Origin: Roseiarcus sp963783175
GTDB taxonomy: Bacteria > Pseudomonadota > Alphaproteobacteria > Rhizobiales > Beijerinckiaceae
Assembly: GCA_963783175.1 (NCBI GenBank)
Contig: CAWANG010000024.1
Location: forward strand, 8,656-72,655
DNA length: 64,000 nt
Direction: 5' to 3'
The notes under the pieces were generated by a model, which was not told the origin of the DNA, ran no database searches, and worked only from the letters and a program-made list of their open reading frames with translations. The stretch's first letter is position 1. Each line of letters starts with the position of its first letter. This document shows positions 9,366 through 16,538 of the stretch, one piece after another. A program made the position numbers and the translations under genes.

Positions 9366-9580
9366 TAACGGTCCTTTCCCCTTCTTCGGCGAAGCGCGGC
9401 GAAGGTGGCCCGATGGCGGATGGGGTGCGGAATCAGGCGCCGGTCCGATGCAGGTTCGCTGCACCGATCGCTCAAGTCGTCTGAGTCGCGACGACGGTCC
9501 ACACCTCCCATCCGGCTCTCCGCGCCACATTCCCCAGCAAGCTGGCGCAGGGATCACAGTGCGCGCCAGAGCCCAGCTAG
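9366..9580 (-). other. 215-base intra-operon spacer with hairpin
   Basis: This is the longest untranslated gap in the corrinoid operon, between metF (stop 9581) and the methyltransferase start (9365). An imperfect stem-loop is visible around 9446-9466 (CGATGCAG/CTGCACCG around a 5-base loop). I looked for cobalamin-riboswitch hallmarks (B12 box, GCCACTG) on the minus strand and did not see them. It could hold a second promoter or an mRNA-processing site; nothing decisive. Confidence 0.35.
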
Positions 9581-10624
9581 TCACCCCTCCAGGCTCTCGA
9601 CCGGCTGCATCTTGGGGATGAAATCGCGCCGCCAGGGCGCGCGGCCGCGCAGCACCCCGGACTCGTGGACTATCTCGGCGACCTTCTGCTCCTGCCGATA
9701 GGCCATCACATGCACGCCGGCGACTCCAGGCTCCTCCCGCAAAGCCTGGATCATCTCGATGCAGATGCGCTTGCCCTCCGCGCGCTCATCGGCTGCGCCC
9801 TCGAGCCGGGCGATGACGGCGTCGGGGATATGGACGCCGGCGACGCTCGCGCGCATCCAGCGCGCGGCCTTCGCCGAGGCGAGCGGACCGACGCCAACCA
9901 GAATAAAGCATCGCTCGTCGAGGCCGAGGTCGCGCGCCTTGACCATGAAGGTCCTCAGCATCGTAAGGTCGAAGCAATACTGGGTCTGCACGAACTGCGC
10001 GCCGGCGTCGATCTTCTTGGCCAGCCTGATGGGGCGGAAATCATGCGGCGGCGCGAACGGGTTCTCCGCCGCGCCGAGGAAGACGCGTGGGGCCGTCGTC
10101 AGTTTCCGCCCCGACATGAACCGACCCTCGTCGCGCATCGTGCGGATGACCGAAAGCAGCGCGATCGAGTCGAGATCGAAGACCGGTTTAGCCTCCGGGT
10201 GGTCGCCGCATTGCACGCCATCGCCGGTGAGGCAGAGCACGTTGCCGACGCCGAGCGCCGCCGCGCCGAGCACGTTGCCCTGAATGGCGATGCGGTTATA
10301 GTCGCGGCAGGAAATCTGCATCACCGGCGAATAGCCGATCCGCGTAAGGATCGCGCAGACCGCAACGCTCGACATGTGACAATGCGCGCCCGAGCCGTCG
10401 GTGGCGTTGATGCCGTCGACCCAGCCCTCGAAATTGCGCGCCCGCTTCTCGACGTCCTCGACATTGGCCGAATCCGGCGGGCTGAGCTCGGCGGTGACCG
10501 CGAACTCGCCCCGTCGAAGCACCCGCTCGAGCCGCCCGCGCGATGAATGGCCGGGCAGGTCGACGAGGGGGGCTGCTGGATCGGCGCCGATGTCGTGGGG
10601 GTGAGGAAGCTCGGCGGCCATCAT
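9581..10624 (-). CDS. Methylenetetrahydrofolate reductase family protein (MetF-like)
   Basis: Flavoprotein of about 347 residues interconverting methyl- and methylene-H4folate. Family marks include FAVTAELSPPDSANVEDV, GINATDGSGAHCHMSS, MQISCRDYNRIAIQGNVLG, NVLCLTGDGVQCGDHPEAK and AGAQFVQTQYCFDL. This is the divergent MetF2-like type found in C1/corrinoid operons rather than the methionine-synthesis enzyme. ATG at 10624 overlaps the preceding stop as ATGATGA, so translation is coupled to the upstream MTHFR C-terminal protein; the frame extension to 11155 belongs to antiparallel/overlapping reading and is ignored. Expected to oxidise methyl-H4folate produced by the methyltransferase in the same operon. 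Confidence 0.92.
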   Translation of the reverse strand: MMAAELPHPHDIGADPAAPLVDLPGHSSRGRLERVLRRGEFAVTAELSPPDSANVEDVEKRARNFEGWVDGINATDGSGAHCHMSSVAVCAILTRIGYSPVMQISCRDYNRIAIQGNVLGAAALGVGNVLCLTGDGVQCGDHPEAKPVFDLDSIALLSVIRTMRDEGRFMSGRKLTTAPRVFLGAAENPFAPPHDFRPIRLAKKIDAGAQFVQTQYCFDLTMLRTFMVKARDLGLDERCFILVGVGPLASAKAARWMRASVAGVHIPDAVIARLEGAADERAEGKRICIEMIQALREEPGVAGVHVMAYRQEQKVAEIVHESGVLRGRAPWRRDFIPKMQPVESLEG

Positions 10625-11136
10625 CCCGCCGCCTCGCCTTTCTCGCGCGCGAGCCGCATCCAGGCGGACGAGCCTTTGAGCGCGTGGTTGACCGGCGGCA
10701 GAATCTCGGCGATCGCGGCCCCGTCGCGCATGCCGAGGCTGCCCTCGTAGGCCAACGCCCAGACGCACGGCATATCGGGGTAGACCTCGCAATTGCCGTT
10801 GGCCCGGACGCCGCCGCACGGGCCGTTGCGCAAGCCTTTCGGGCAATTCATCGGGCACGACATACCGGTTTTCGACAGCACACAGTCGCCGCACATCCGG
10901 CAATCGAACAGGAAGCCCTTGACGCCGGCTTCGAGCGCCGCGACCGGACGTTCGAGGCGGGCAAAGCCGATCCGCTGAAGGATCGGCGCGACGGCGGCGA
11001 TCGCCGCTTCGAAGCGCCCGTAGAGGCGCTCCATCAGCGCCGAATGGCGGACGCTCCAGGCCCTCATCCACGGGTTGCGCCGCGGCGGCGGCCATTTTCC
11101 CCGCGGCTCGAACGCGGACGGCGTGAGCGCGGTCAA
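10621..11136 (-). CDS. Methylenetetrahydrofolate reductase C-terminal domain protein (PF12225-like)
   Basis: About 171 residues. The recognisable part is a Cys-rich zinc- or FeS-like segment, FDCRMCGDCVLSKTGMSCPM and then NCPKGLRNGPCGGVRANGNCEVYP, typical of the MTHFR_C domain that partners MetF in acetogen-like and corrinoid operons. In acetogens the domain links MetF to electron donors; that role here is inference. The start is a TTG at 11136 which overlaps the stop of the upstream small gene (TTGA) and has GAAGG six bases upstream; the longer frame to 11490 is shadow. Its stop overlaps the metF start. Confidence 0.85.
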   Translation of the reverse strand: MTALTPSAFEPRGKWPPPRRNPWMRAWSVRHSALMERLYGRFEAAIAAVAPILQRIGFARLERPVAALEAGVKGFLFDCRMCGDCVLSKTGMSCPMNCPKGLRNGPCGGVRANGNCEVYPDMPCVWALAYEGSLGMRDGAAIAEILPPVNHALKGSSAWMRLAREKGEAAG

Positions 11137-11438
11137 GTCGGGCCTTCGCGCCCATTGTGCTTGGCGAGCAGGGCCAGGCGGTGGGTGTCGTATTCCGTCT
11201 CCAGCCGCTCGGCGGCGGCGGCGGCTTCCTTCTCCAGATCGTCGCCGCAGGGGATCGGCTCGCCTCGCCGCCATTCGGCGAGATAGGCGTCGTCGCTCTT
11301 CGCGCCGGCGTGCATCGCCGCCGCGTCGATGGCGCGGATGAACCGCTCCGACAATTCGCGTTTTGCCGCCGAACGTCCGGCCTTGACGATGACCTGGCTC
11401 GGGATGTCTCGCCAGTAGAGGACGGTCAGGCTGGCCAT
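11133..11438 (-). CDS. Small PF13769 (Virulence_fact-type) family protein
   Basis: About 101 residues, beginning MASLTVLYWRDIPSQVIVKA, a start typical of the family labelled virulence factor, which in Alphaproteobacteria is regularly embedded in corrinoid methyltransferase/MetF operons. No catalytic motif is visible; the C-terminal half is an amphipathic helix (EKEAAAAAERLETEYDTHRL). ATG at 11438 lies inside the last codons of the DUF1638 gene (13-base overlap) and its stop overlaps the next TTG start, so it is translationally coupled on both sides. The database name is misleading; a role in one-carbon transfer is inferred from position only. Confidence 0.85.
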   Translation of the reverse strand: MASLTVLYWRDIPSQVIVKAGRSAAKRELSERFIRAIDAAAMHAGAKSDDAYLAEWRRGEPIPCGDDLEKEAAAAAERLETEYDTHRLALLAKHNGREGPT

Positions 11439-12085
11439 GGCGCTTCCTTTGCCTGCGTCGCGCTGTCGAGGAAGACGCGGATTCCCCCAAGGCCGGTGAA
11501 GCGGCGCTCGTAGGCGAGGCCGAGCCGTTCGGCCGCCGCCTTTGCCTTCGCCGCGATGTCCGGATCGTCGAACTGCGCCAGATGGACGACCCGGCGGTAA
11601 TTGCCGAAATAATCGTCGCGCAATTGCGGAAAGCGGTCGAGCCCGAGCCCGCGAATGACGAGCGCGTCGAAATGGCGGACGAGAAAATCGGTGAGGTAGA
11701 ACGTGCCCGGCTCCTCCTCGCTGAGGCGCGAGAAGGCTTCGTCGCCAGCGTAGAACGCGTAGCAATGGGCGCCCTCGATGCGCTTCACGCCTTCTTCAGC
11801 AAGCACGCGGTCGAGCTCGCCGCCGGTCCCGCAATCGCCGTAGAGGCAGAGGATCTCGTCATAAGACGAGCGATTGGCGCGGATCTTCGCCCGCATCGCC
11901 TCGGGGATGCGGCCGGGATGGTTGTGCAATTGCGCCGGAAGGCAGGCGACGTCGATGTGATCGAGCCTGAGCGCCAGCACCTCGCGCGCGAGCGCGCCGC
12001 AGGCGATGACGAGGATCTTGCGCGCACCCTCCTTGCGGCCGGAAAAATGCGCCTCGGCGTCGATATCGTCGGTTGCGAGCGTCAT
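11426..12085 (-). CDS. DUF1638 protein
   Basis: About 219 residues of the DUF1638 family, a regular companion of corrinoid methyltransferases and MetF2. Recognisable segments are ILVIACGALAREVLAL, LPAQLHNHPGRIPEAMR, CLYGDCGTGGELDRVL and HCYAFYAGDEAF; conserved Cys and His suggest metal or corrinoid handling, which is inference. The start ATG (12085-12083) overlaps the stop of the upstream SRPBCC gene as ATGA, and its tail overlaps the PF13769 gene. No membrane segment or signal. Confidence 0.9.
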   Translation of the reverse strand: MTLATDDIDAEAHFSGRKEGARKILVIACGALAREVLALRLDHIDVACLPAQLHNHPGRIPEAMRAKIRANRSSYDEILCLYGDCGTGGELDRVLAEEGVKRIEGAHCYAFYAGDEAFSRLSEEEPGTFYLTDFLVRHFDALVIRGLGLDRFPQLRDDYFGNYRRVVHLAQFDDPDIAAKAKAAAERLGLAYERRFTGLGGIRVFLDSATQAKEAPWPA

Positions 12086-12555
12086 GTCACTGTCGCGAAA
12101 TAGGCCTTGAAGCCTTCGAATATGCCCCCGTAAATCGCCTCATAGCGCGCTGCGGCCACGGGCGCTTCACCCTCCGCGTCGAACCATGACAGGATGTGAA
12201 GTCGCGATCTCCGGTCGTCCAGCTCATCGACGTAGCTGCACGCAATGTATCCCTTGGTCCCGAACGTGTCCGTCTTGCGGTAATAGATGCGCCTCGTCTC
12301 GTCGTTCTGGTAGAAGACCTCTTCTTCGACCGCCGCGCCCGAGGAGAGAATCATCCGCCTCGTGCGAGGAATTTTATCGGCTTCGCCGATCAGTTCGCAT
12401 CTCACCAGGGCGCCTAGAGCGCCGCCGCGCCTGGCGCTCAGGCTCCAACGCATCATGCCCGCCCAGTCCGTCAGGAGCGCCCAGACTTCATCCGCGGAGG
12501 CCGGGATTTCTTCAGACTTGTGCAACTCCACTCTGTGATCGCGCATGGCGTCCAC
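12082..12555 (-). CDS. SRPBCC-family (polyketide cyclase-like) protein inside the corrinoid operon
   Basis: A 157-residue START/Bet v1-fold protein: HKSEEIPASADEVWALLTDWAGMMRW is the classic first strand-helix of SRPBCC lipid/ligand-binding proteins, and the C-terminal helix is YEAIYGGIFEGFKAYF. Starts possible at 12555 (MDAMRDH) or 12546. The stop overlaps the DUF1638 start as ATGA and it lies 72 bases after the corrinoid gene, so it is in the operon rather than an accident of location. Such a gene is not among the companions I know for this operon type; it might bind the methyl-donor substrate or product. Function unknown. Confidence 0.85.
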   Translation of the reverse strand: MDAMRDHRVELHKSEEIPASADEVWALLTDWAGMMRWSLSARRGGALGALVRCELIGEADKIPRTRRMILSSGAAVEEEVFYQNDETRRIYYRKTDTFGTKGYIACSYVDELDDRRSRLHILSWFDAEGEAPVAAARYEAIYGGIFEGFKAYFATVT

Positions 12556-12627
12556 GCCCCTATTTGACGGAGTGCTTTCCTACACCACTCCGGCGAGTGT
12601 TTTGCCACCCGCAAGCTGACGCAACGC

Positions 12628-13335
12628 CTAAACCTTTTCGCGGGCCTGCACGGTCCCCTGCCGGCGGGCGAGCAGGGCCTTGGCGGTCTCGACCGCGACC
12701 GCAGCGTCGCGGCAATAGGCGTCGGCCCCGATCGCCTCGGCGAAGGTTTCGTTGAGCGGCGCGCCGCCGACGAGCACGATGTGATCGTTGCGCATGCCCT
12801 TTTCCTTCAGCGTGTCGATCACGACCTTCATGTAGGGCATGGTCGTCGTCAGCAGCGCCGACATGCCGAGGATCTCCGGCTGGTGCTTCTCGATCGCCTC
12901 GAGATATTTCTCGACGCTGTTGTTGATGCCGATGTCGAACACTTCGAAGCCGGCGCCCTCCATCATCATGCAGACGAGATTCTTGCCGATGTCGTGGATG
13001 TCGCCCTTGACGGTCCCGATCACCATCCGGCCCATTTTCGGCGCGCCGGTCGCCGCCAGCAGGGGACGCAGGATCGCCATGCCCGCCTTCATCGCGTTGG
13101 CCGACATCAAAACCTCCGGCACGAACAGAATGCCGTCACGGAAGTCGATGCCTACGATGCGCATACCCTCGACCAGCGCCTTGGTCAGCACGTCATAGGG
13201 GATCCAGCCGCGGTCGAGCAGAATTCGTACGCCCTCTTCGATCTCTTCCTTGAGGCCGTCGTAGAGATCGTCGTGCATCTGCTCGACGAGTTCGTCGTCG
13301 GAAATGGTCTTGAGGTCGAGTTCGTCTTCCGCCAT
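12628..13335 (-). CDS. Corrinoid (cobalamin-binding) methyl carrier protein, MtbC/MtgC type
   Basis: A 235-residue soluble carrier. The N-terminal helical cap (about residues 15-105, DILFVPEVLMSANAMKAGM-like) is the B12-binding-2 domain; the Rossmann B12 domain carries the base-off motif GTVKGDIHDIGKNLV with the cobalt-ligating His, then MSALLTTTMPYMK and VGGAPLNETFAEAIGADAY. It is the first gene of the minus-strand operon and should accept the methyl group from a substrate-specific methyltransferase that is not in this window. The upstream 237 bases presumably hold the promoter, although no clear boxes stand out. Confidence 0.94.
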   Translation of the reverse strand: MAEDELDLKTISDDELVEQMHDDLYDGLKEEIEEGVRILLDRGWIPYDVLTKALVEGMRIVGIDFRDGILFVPEVLMSANAMKAGMAILRPLLAATGAPKMGRMVIGTVKGDIHDIGKNLVCMMMEGAGFEVFDIGINNSVEKYLEAIEKHQPEILGMSALLTTTMPYMKVVIDTLKEKGMRNDHIVLVGGAPLNETFAEAIGADAYCRDAAVAVETAKALLARRQGTVQAREKV

Positions 13336-13466
13336 GAAGAAGGTCCGGATGTTCAGGCCCGCGGGAGATCGGGCGCGGCACTATTGGCGCGGGCGCAGGG
13401 ACGGGAAAAGCATAATAAACAATCGCCTGCCCATCTTTTTGCAATTCGCTTACGAGGGCAAGGGGT

Positions 13467-13515
13467 CTACCCCGCGGGCAGTTTTAACCTTGTGCTCACG
13501 ACCGGAGCCCGTTCG
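13467..13515. repeat. Imperfect second copy of the 3' end of the nitrilase gene
   Basis: The stretch around CCTTGTGCTC-CGACCGG at 13490-13508 repeats, with a few mismatches and one indel, the last codons of the nitrilase gene at about 13573-13612. On the minus strand it would encode REHKVKTARG against the real C-terminus AEHKVKIARE. It therefore looks like a remnant of a local duplication of the gene end, about 100 bases downstream in the transcript. Confidence 0.5.
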
Positions 13516-13572
13516 ACGCCGAGCCATCGGAGCGCGAAATAGCGTTCCTTCCGCACCCGCCCGGGGAAATAC

Positions 13573-14400
13573 CTACTCCCGGGCGATCTTGACCTTGTGC
13601 TCCGCGACCGGGATCATCGCCCGCACCTTTTTGACCCTCGCCGGGTCGATCCGGGCGGAAACGACGCCGACGCCGTCGGATGCCTTGGCGATCACGTGGC
13701 CCCAGGGGTCGGCGATGAGGGAGTGGCCATAAGTCTGGCGCTGCTCGTTGCCGACGGCGAAGGAGCCGGTCTGGGCGCTGGCGCAGACGTAAGCCTCGGT
13801 CTCGATCGCACGCGCCCGCAGCAAGACTTCCCAGTGGTCTTTGCCGGTCTGCATGGTGAAAGCGGCCGGCATCGCTATCATCTCGGCGCCCTTCTCCGCC
13901 AGCGCTTGAAAGAGATCGGGAAAGCGCAGGTCGTAGCAGATCGAGCAGCCGACGGTGACCCCTTCGCAGTCGTAGGTGACGACGTGATCGCCGGCCTTCA
14001 CCGTTGCGCTTTCCTTGTAGGCGGTTCCGTCCGGGGTCATCACGTCGAACAGGTGGATCTTGCGGTAGCGGGCGATCTCCTCGCCGTCGCGATTAAAGAC
14101 GACGGAGGTGTTGTGGTAGCGGTCCTCGCCCTCGATCTTCTCCATGATCGAGCCGGCGTGGACGAAGATGCGATGCTTGATCGCCTGGCCATGCGCCATC
14201 GCATAGGCCGGACCTCCGGGCAGGCGCTCGGCGTTGGCGAGCTTCTGAGCCCGCGAGCCGCCGGCCCAGTCGAACTGCTCGGGCAGCAGCACCCAGTCCG
14301 GCCCTTCCTCGGCGACGGCGCGCTCGATCAGCGCCTCGGCCGCAGCGATATTGGCGGCCTTGTCGTTGATCGAATTCATCTGGATGAGCGAGACTTTCAT
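13573..14400 (-). CDS. Carbon-nitrogen hydrolase (nitrilase superfamily, Nit1-like amidase)
   Basis: A 275-residue cytosolic C-N hydrolase. The catalytic triad is visible as Glu in WVLLPEQFDW (about residue 41), Lys in ARYRKIHLFDV and Cys in VGCSICYDLRFP. The pattern matches the Nit1/deaminated-glutathione amidase branch, which clears alpha-ketoglutaramate-like side products of transaminases acting on glutathione; exact substrate is inference. ATG 14400 gives the usual MKVSLIQMN start. Separated by 237 bases from the corrinoid operon start, so transcribed from its own or the flavodoxin-side promoter. Confidence 0.9.
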   Translation of the reverse strand: MKVSLIQMNSINDKAANIAAAEALIERAVAEEGPDWVLLPEQFDWAGGSRAQKLANAERLPGGPAYAMAHGQAIKHRIFVHAGSIMEKIEGEDRYHNTSVVFNRDGEEIARYRKIHLFDVMTPDGTAYKESATVKAGDHVVTYDCEGVTVGCSICYDLRFPDLFQALAEKGAEMIAMPAAFTMQTGKDHWEVLLRARAIETEAYVCASAQTGSFAVGNEQRQTYGHSLIADPWGHVIAKASDGVGVVSARIDPARVKKVRAMIPVAEHKVKIARE

Positions 14401-14451
14401 GGCCGACGGCTCCGGGAACGCCTGCCAATGTGGTTTGAGCGTGGTCGCCCG

Positions 14452-15012
14452 TCAACGGCGGGCGAAGGCGGCGAAGGCGTTGAGCTGGTCGGCGATGAAG
14501 CCGCGCGTCGCCGGATCGGTCAGTTCGCCCGTCGCGGAATCGACCTTGGTCTGAATTTGCGGGACTATGACGTCGGGCCGGTTGAGGCTACGTGCGTCGA
14601 TGCTGACCAGCACCTGGCGCAGGTGATGCAGCGATCGAACTCCCCCGTAGAGGCCGGTCGAGCCGGTCTGGATCGCGACGGGCTTGCCGGCGAATGGTTG
14701 GTTCGGCAGGCGGGAGATCCAGTCGATCGCGTTCTTCAGGACGCCGGGGACGGAATGATTGTACTCAGGCGTCACGATAATGACGCCGTCAGCCTTATCG
14801 ATCGCGTCCGCCATCGCGGTCACAACGGGCGGAAAGCCCTTGAGCTGGACGTCGTGGTTGTAAAGGGGGAAGTCACCGATCGAGCCGAGCGGCGTGATCG
14901 AAACGCCTTCGGGCGCGAGCAGGGGCAGGGCGCGGGCGATCGCCGCGTTGAAGGAGCCCTTCCGCAGGCTCCCCACCATGACGACGAATTGCAGCGGCGG
15001 GTCATCAGCCAT
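14452..15012 (-). CDS. NADPH-dependent FMN reductase family protein
   Basis: A 186-residue flavodoxin-like oxidoreductase. Marks: the FMN-phosphate loop VGSLRKGSFN near the N-terminus, IIVTPEYNHSVPGVLKNAID and QTGSTGLYGGVRS. ATG 15012 has a GGGGGA ribosome binding site about eight bases upstream; the longer frame to 15465 is the antisense of the SDR gene. Members include chromate/quinone and azo reductases; the physiological acceptor cannot be read from sequence. Divergent from the SDR gene with 139 bases between. Confidence 0.88.
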   Translation of the reverse strand: MADDPPLQFVVMVGSLRKGSFNAAIARALPLLAPEGVSITPLGSIGDFPLYNHDVQLKGFPPVVTAMADAIDKADGVIIVTPEYNHSVPGVLKNAIDWISRLPNQPFAGKPVAIQTGSTGLYGGVRSLHHLRQVLVSIDARSLNRPDVIVPQIQTKVDSATGELTDPATRGFIADQLNAFAAFARR

Positions 15013-15151
15013 CGATCTTTCCCCCACAAGATGCCACGCGCCTGGGCGCACTGCCGGATTCTCCGCGAGTCGGCCCATCGGCCACCCGCGTTTTGGCCCT
15101 CGCCGCGGAATTGCTATGGTCCTTACCAAATCGTGACCGAAGCAGGGAGCC

Positions 15152-15964
15152 ATGTTGACCCCATCCGAGCTTTTTTCCGTCGAGGGCCGCACCGCGCTGG
15201 TGACAGGAGGGGCGACCGGCCTCGGCCGAACCTGCGCCGAGGCGCTGCTCCGTGCCGGGGCGCGGGTCATGATCGCCTCGCGCAAGGCCGAGGCCTGCGA
15301 GGCGGCGGCGCGCGAGCTCTCCGCGCTCGGGCCTTGCGAGGGCTTCGGCGGCACGGTCGCCAACGAAGCGGGCGTCATGGCGCTCGCGGCCGAGACACGC
15401 AGGCGCACGGACGCTTTGCACATTCTCGTCAATAACGCCGGCTTGACCTGGGGCGAGCCATTCAAGACCTATCCCTGGAAGGCGTGGGAGCGGGTGATGA
15501 GCGTCAATGTCGCGGGCATGTTCTCGCTGACCCGCGACCTCGCCCCGGCTCTCTTCGCCTCGGCGAACGCGGAGCGGCCGTCGACGGTAGTCAACCTCGG
15601 CTCGGTCATGGGCACGGCGACCGGCGCCGAGAACGCTTACGCCTATTCCGCCTCGAAGGCGGCCGTGCATCACCTGACCCGCATTCTCGCGCAGGAGTTC
15701 GCGGGCCGACAGGTAACGGTCAACGCCATTGCGCCGGGGCCGTTTCCCACCAACATGACACGGTTCGCAATCGGCGACGAAGCGGGCGCGGCGCGGGGCG
15801 CCAAGACCGTGCCGATGGGCCGGCTCGGCCGCGAGGACGATATCGCCGGCGCAATCCTGTTCCTGACCGGGCGCGGCGGCGCCTATACGACCGGCGCGAT
15901 CCTGCCGGTCGACGGCGGGATTGCCGTCGCCCCGCCGCCATCATTGTTCGGAGGCCACGAATGA
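15152..15964 (+). CDS. Short-chain dehydrogenase/reductase
   Basis: A 270-residue classical SDR with the NAD(P) loop TGGATGLG, NNAG, catalytic Ser in LGSVMGT, and YSASK with the catalytic Tyr/Lys. C-terminal GGIAVAPPP fits a 3-ketoacyl reductase-like subfamily. Its stop overlaps the ATG of the MaoC gene (ATGA), indicating a two-gene operon. The pair (reductase plus enoyl-CoA hydratase) suggests work on a 3-hydroxyacyl-CoA or analogous intermediate; that is inference. Confidence 0.9.
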   Translation: MLTPSELFSVEGRTALVTGGATGLGRTCAEALLRAGARVMIASRKAEACEAAARELSALGPCEGFGGTVANEAGVMALAAETRRRTDALHILVNNAGLTWGEPFKTYPWKAWERVMSVNVAGMFSLTRDLAPALFASANAERPSTVVNLGSVMGTATGAENAYAYSASKAAVHHLTRILAQEFAGRQVTVNAIAPGPFPTNMTRFAIGDEAGAARGAKTVPMGRLGREDDIAGAILFLTGRGGAYTTGAILPVDGGIAVAPPPSLFGGHE

Positions 15965-16434
15965 ACGACTGGGCGGACGTCAAGAAGGTTCCCGCCGGCG
16001 AACTTGCGGCCATGGTCGGCCGCAGCTTCATCTCGCGCTGGCTCACCGTCGATCAAGACCGGATCGACGCCTTTGCCAAGGTCACCGAAGACGAGCAGTT
16101 TATCCATGTCGACCCCGAGCGGGCGGGAGCGACCGCGTTTGGCGGCACGGTTGCGCACGGCTTCCTTACTCTCTCGCTATTGTCGGCCATGGCCTATAGC
16201 GCGCTGCCCAGAATCGAGGGCGCGATCCACGGCGTGAACTACGGCTTCGATAAGGTGCGCTTTCTCCATCCCGTCCGCTCGGGAAGCCGCGTGCGCGGGC
16301 ATTTCACGCTCGCCGCAGCGACGCACCGTTCGTCCCGCGAGTGGCAATTGAGTTACGAGGTCAGCCTGGAGATCGAAGGGGCGCACAAGCCCGCGCTCGC
16401 CGCAGTCTGGCTGACGATGCAGGTGATGGGGTAG
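15961..16434 (+). CDS. MaoC family dehydratase
   Basis: A 157-residue hot-dog-fold hydratase. The R-specific hydratase motif is present: FAKVTEDEQFIHVDPERA with the catalytic Asp-His pair and downstream GTVAHGFLTLSLL. Start ATG overlaps the SDR stop. The frame continues upstream into the SDR gene, which is ignored. Expected reaction is hydration/dehydration of an enoyl-CoA; probable partner is the SDR. Confidence 0.9.
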   Translation: MNDWADVKKVPAGELAAMVGRSFISRWLTVDQDRIDAFAKVTEDEQFIHVDPERAGATAFGGTVAHGFLTLSLLSAMAYSALPRIEGAIHGVNYGFDKVRFLHPVRSGSRVRGHFTLAAATHRSSREWQLSYEVSLEIEGAHKPALAAVWLTMQVMG

Positions 16435-16538
16435 CCGCCTGCGATCATGCAGCGTACCACCGCAGACCGAACCCAGACGCCCTTGGCGACATCGCCGGGA
16501 TAGTTGGCGCTACTGCATCGCCGCGAAGCGCTCGGCGG

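Noticed and set aside
9366..9580. Cobalamin riboswitch in the corrinoid operon spacer
   Set aside because: The hairpin there lacks the conserved B12 box and GCCACTG element; no other riboswitch signature was recognised.
9581..11155. Long N-terminal extension of the MetF frame
   Set aside because: The extra residues are out-of-frame reading of the MTHFR C-terminal gene; the overlapping ATGATGA at 10621-10624 gives the real start.
13597..15435. 612-residue plus-strand frame
   Set aside because: Antisense to the nitrilase and FMN-reductase genes and running into the SDR gene in the wrong frame.
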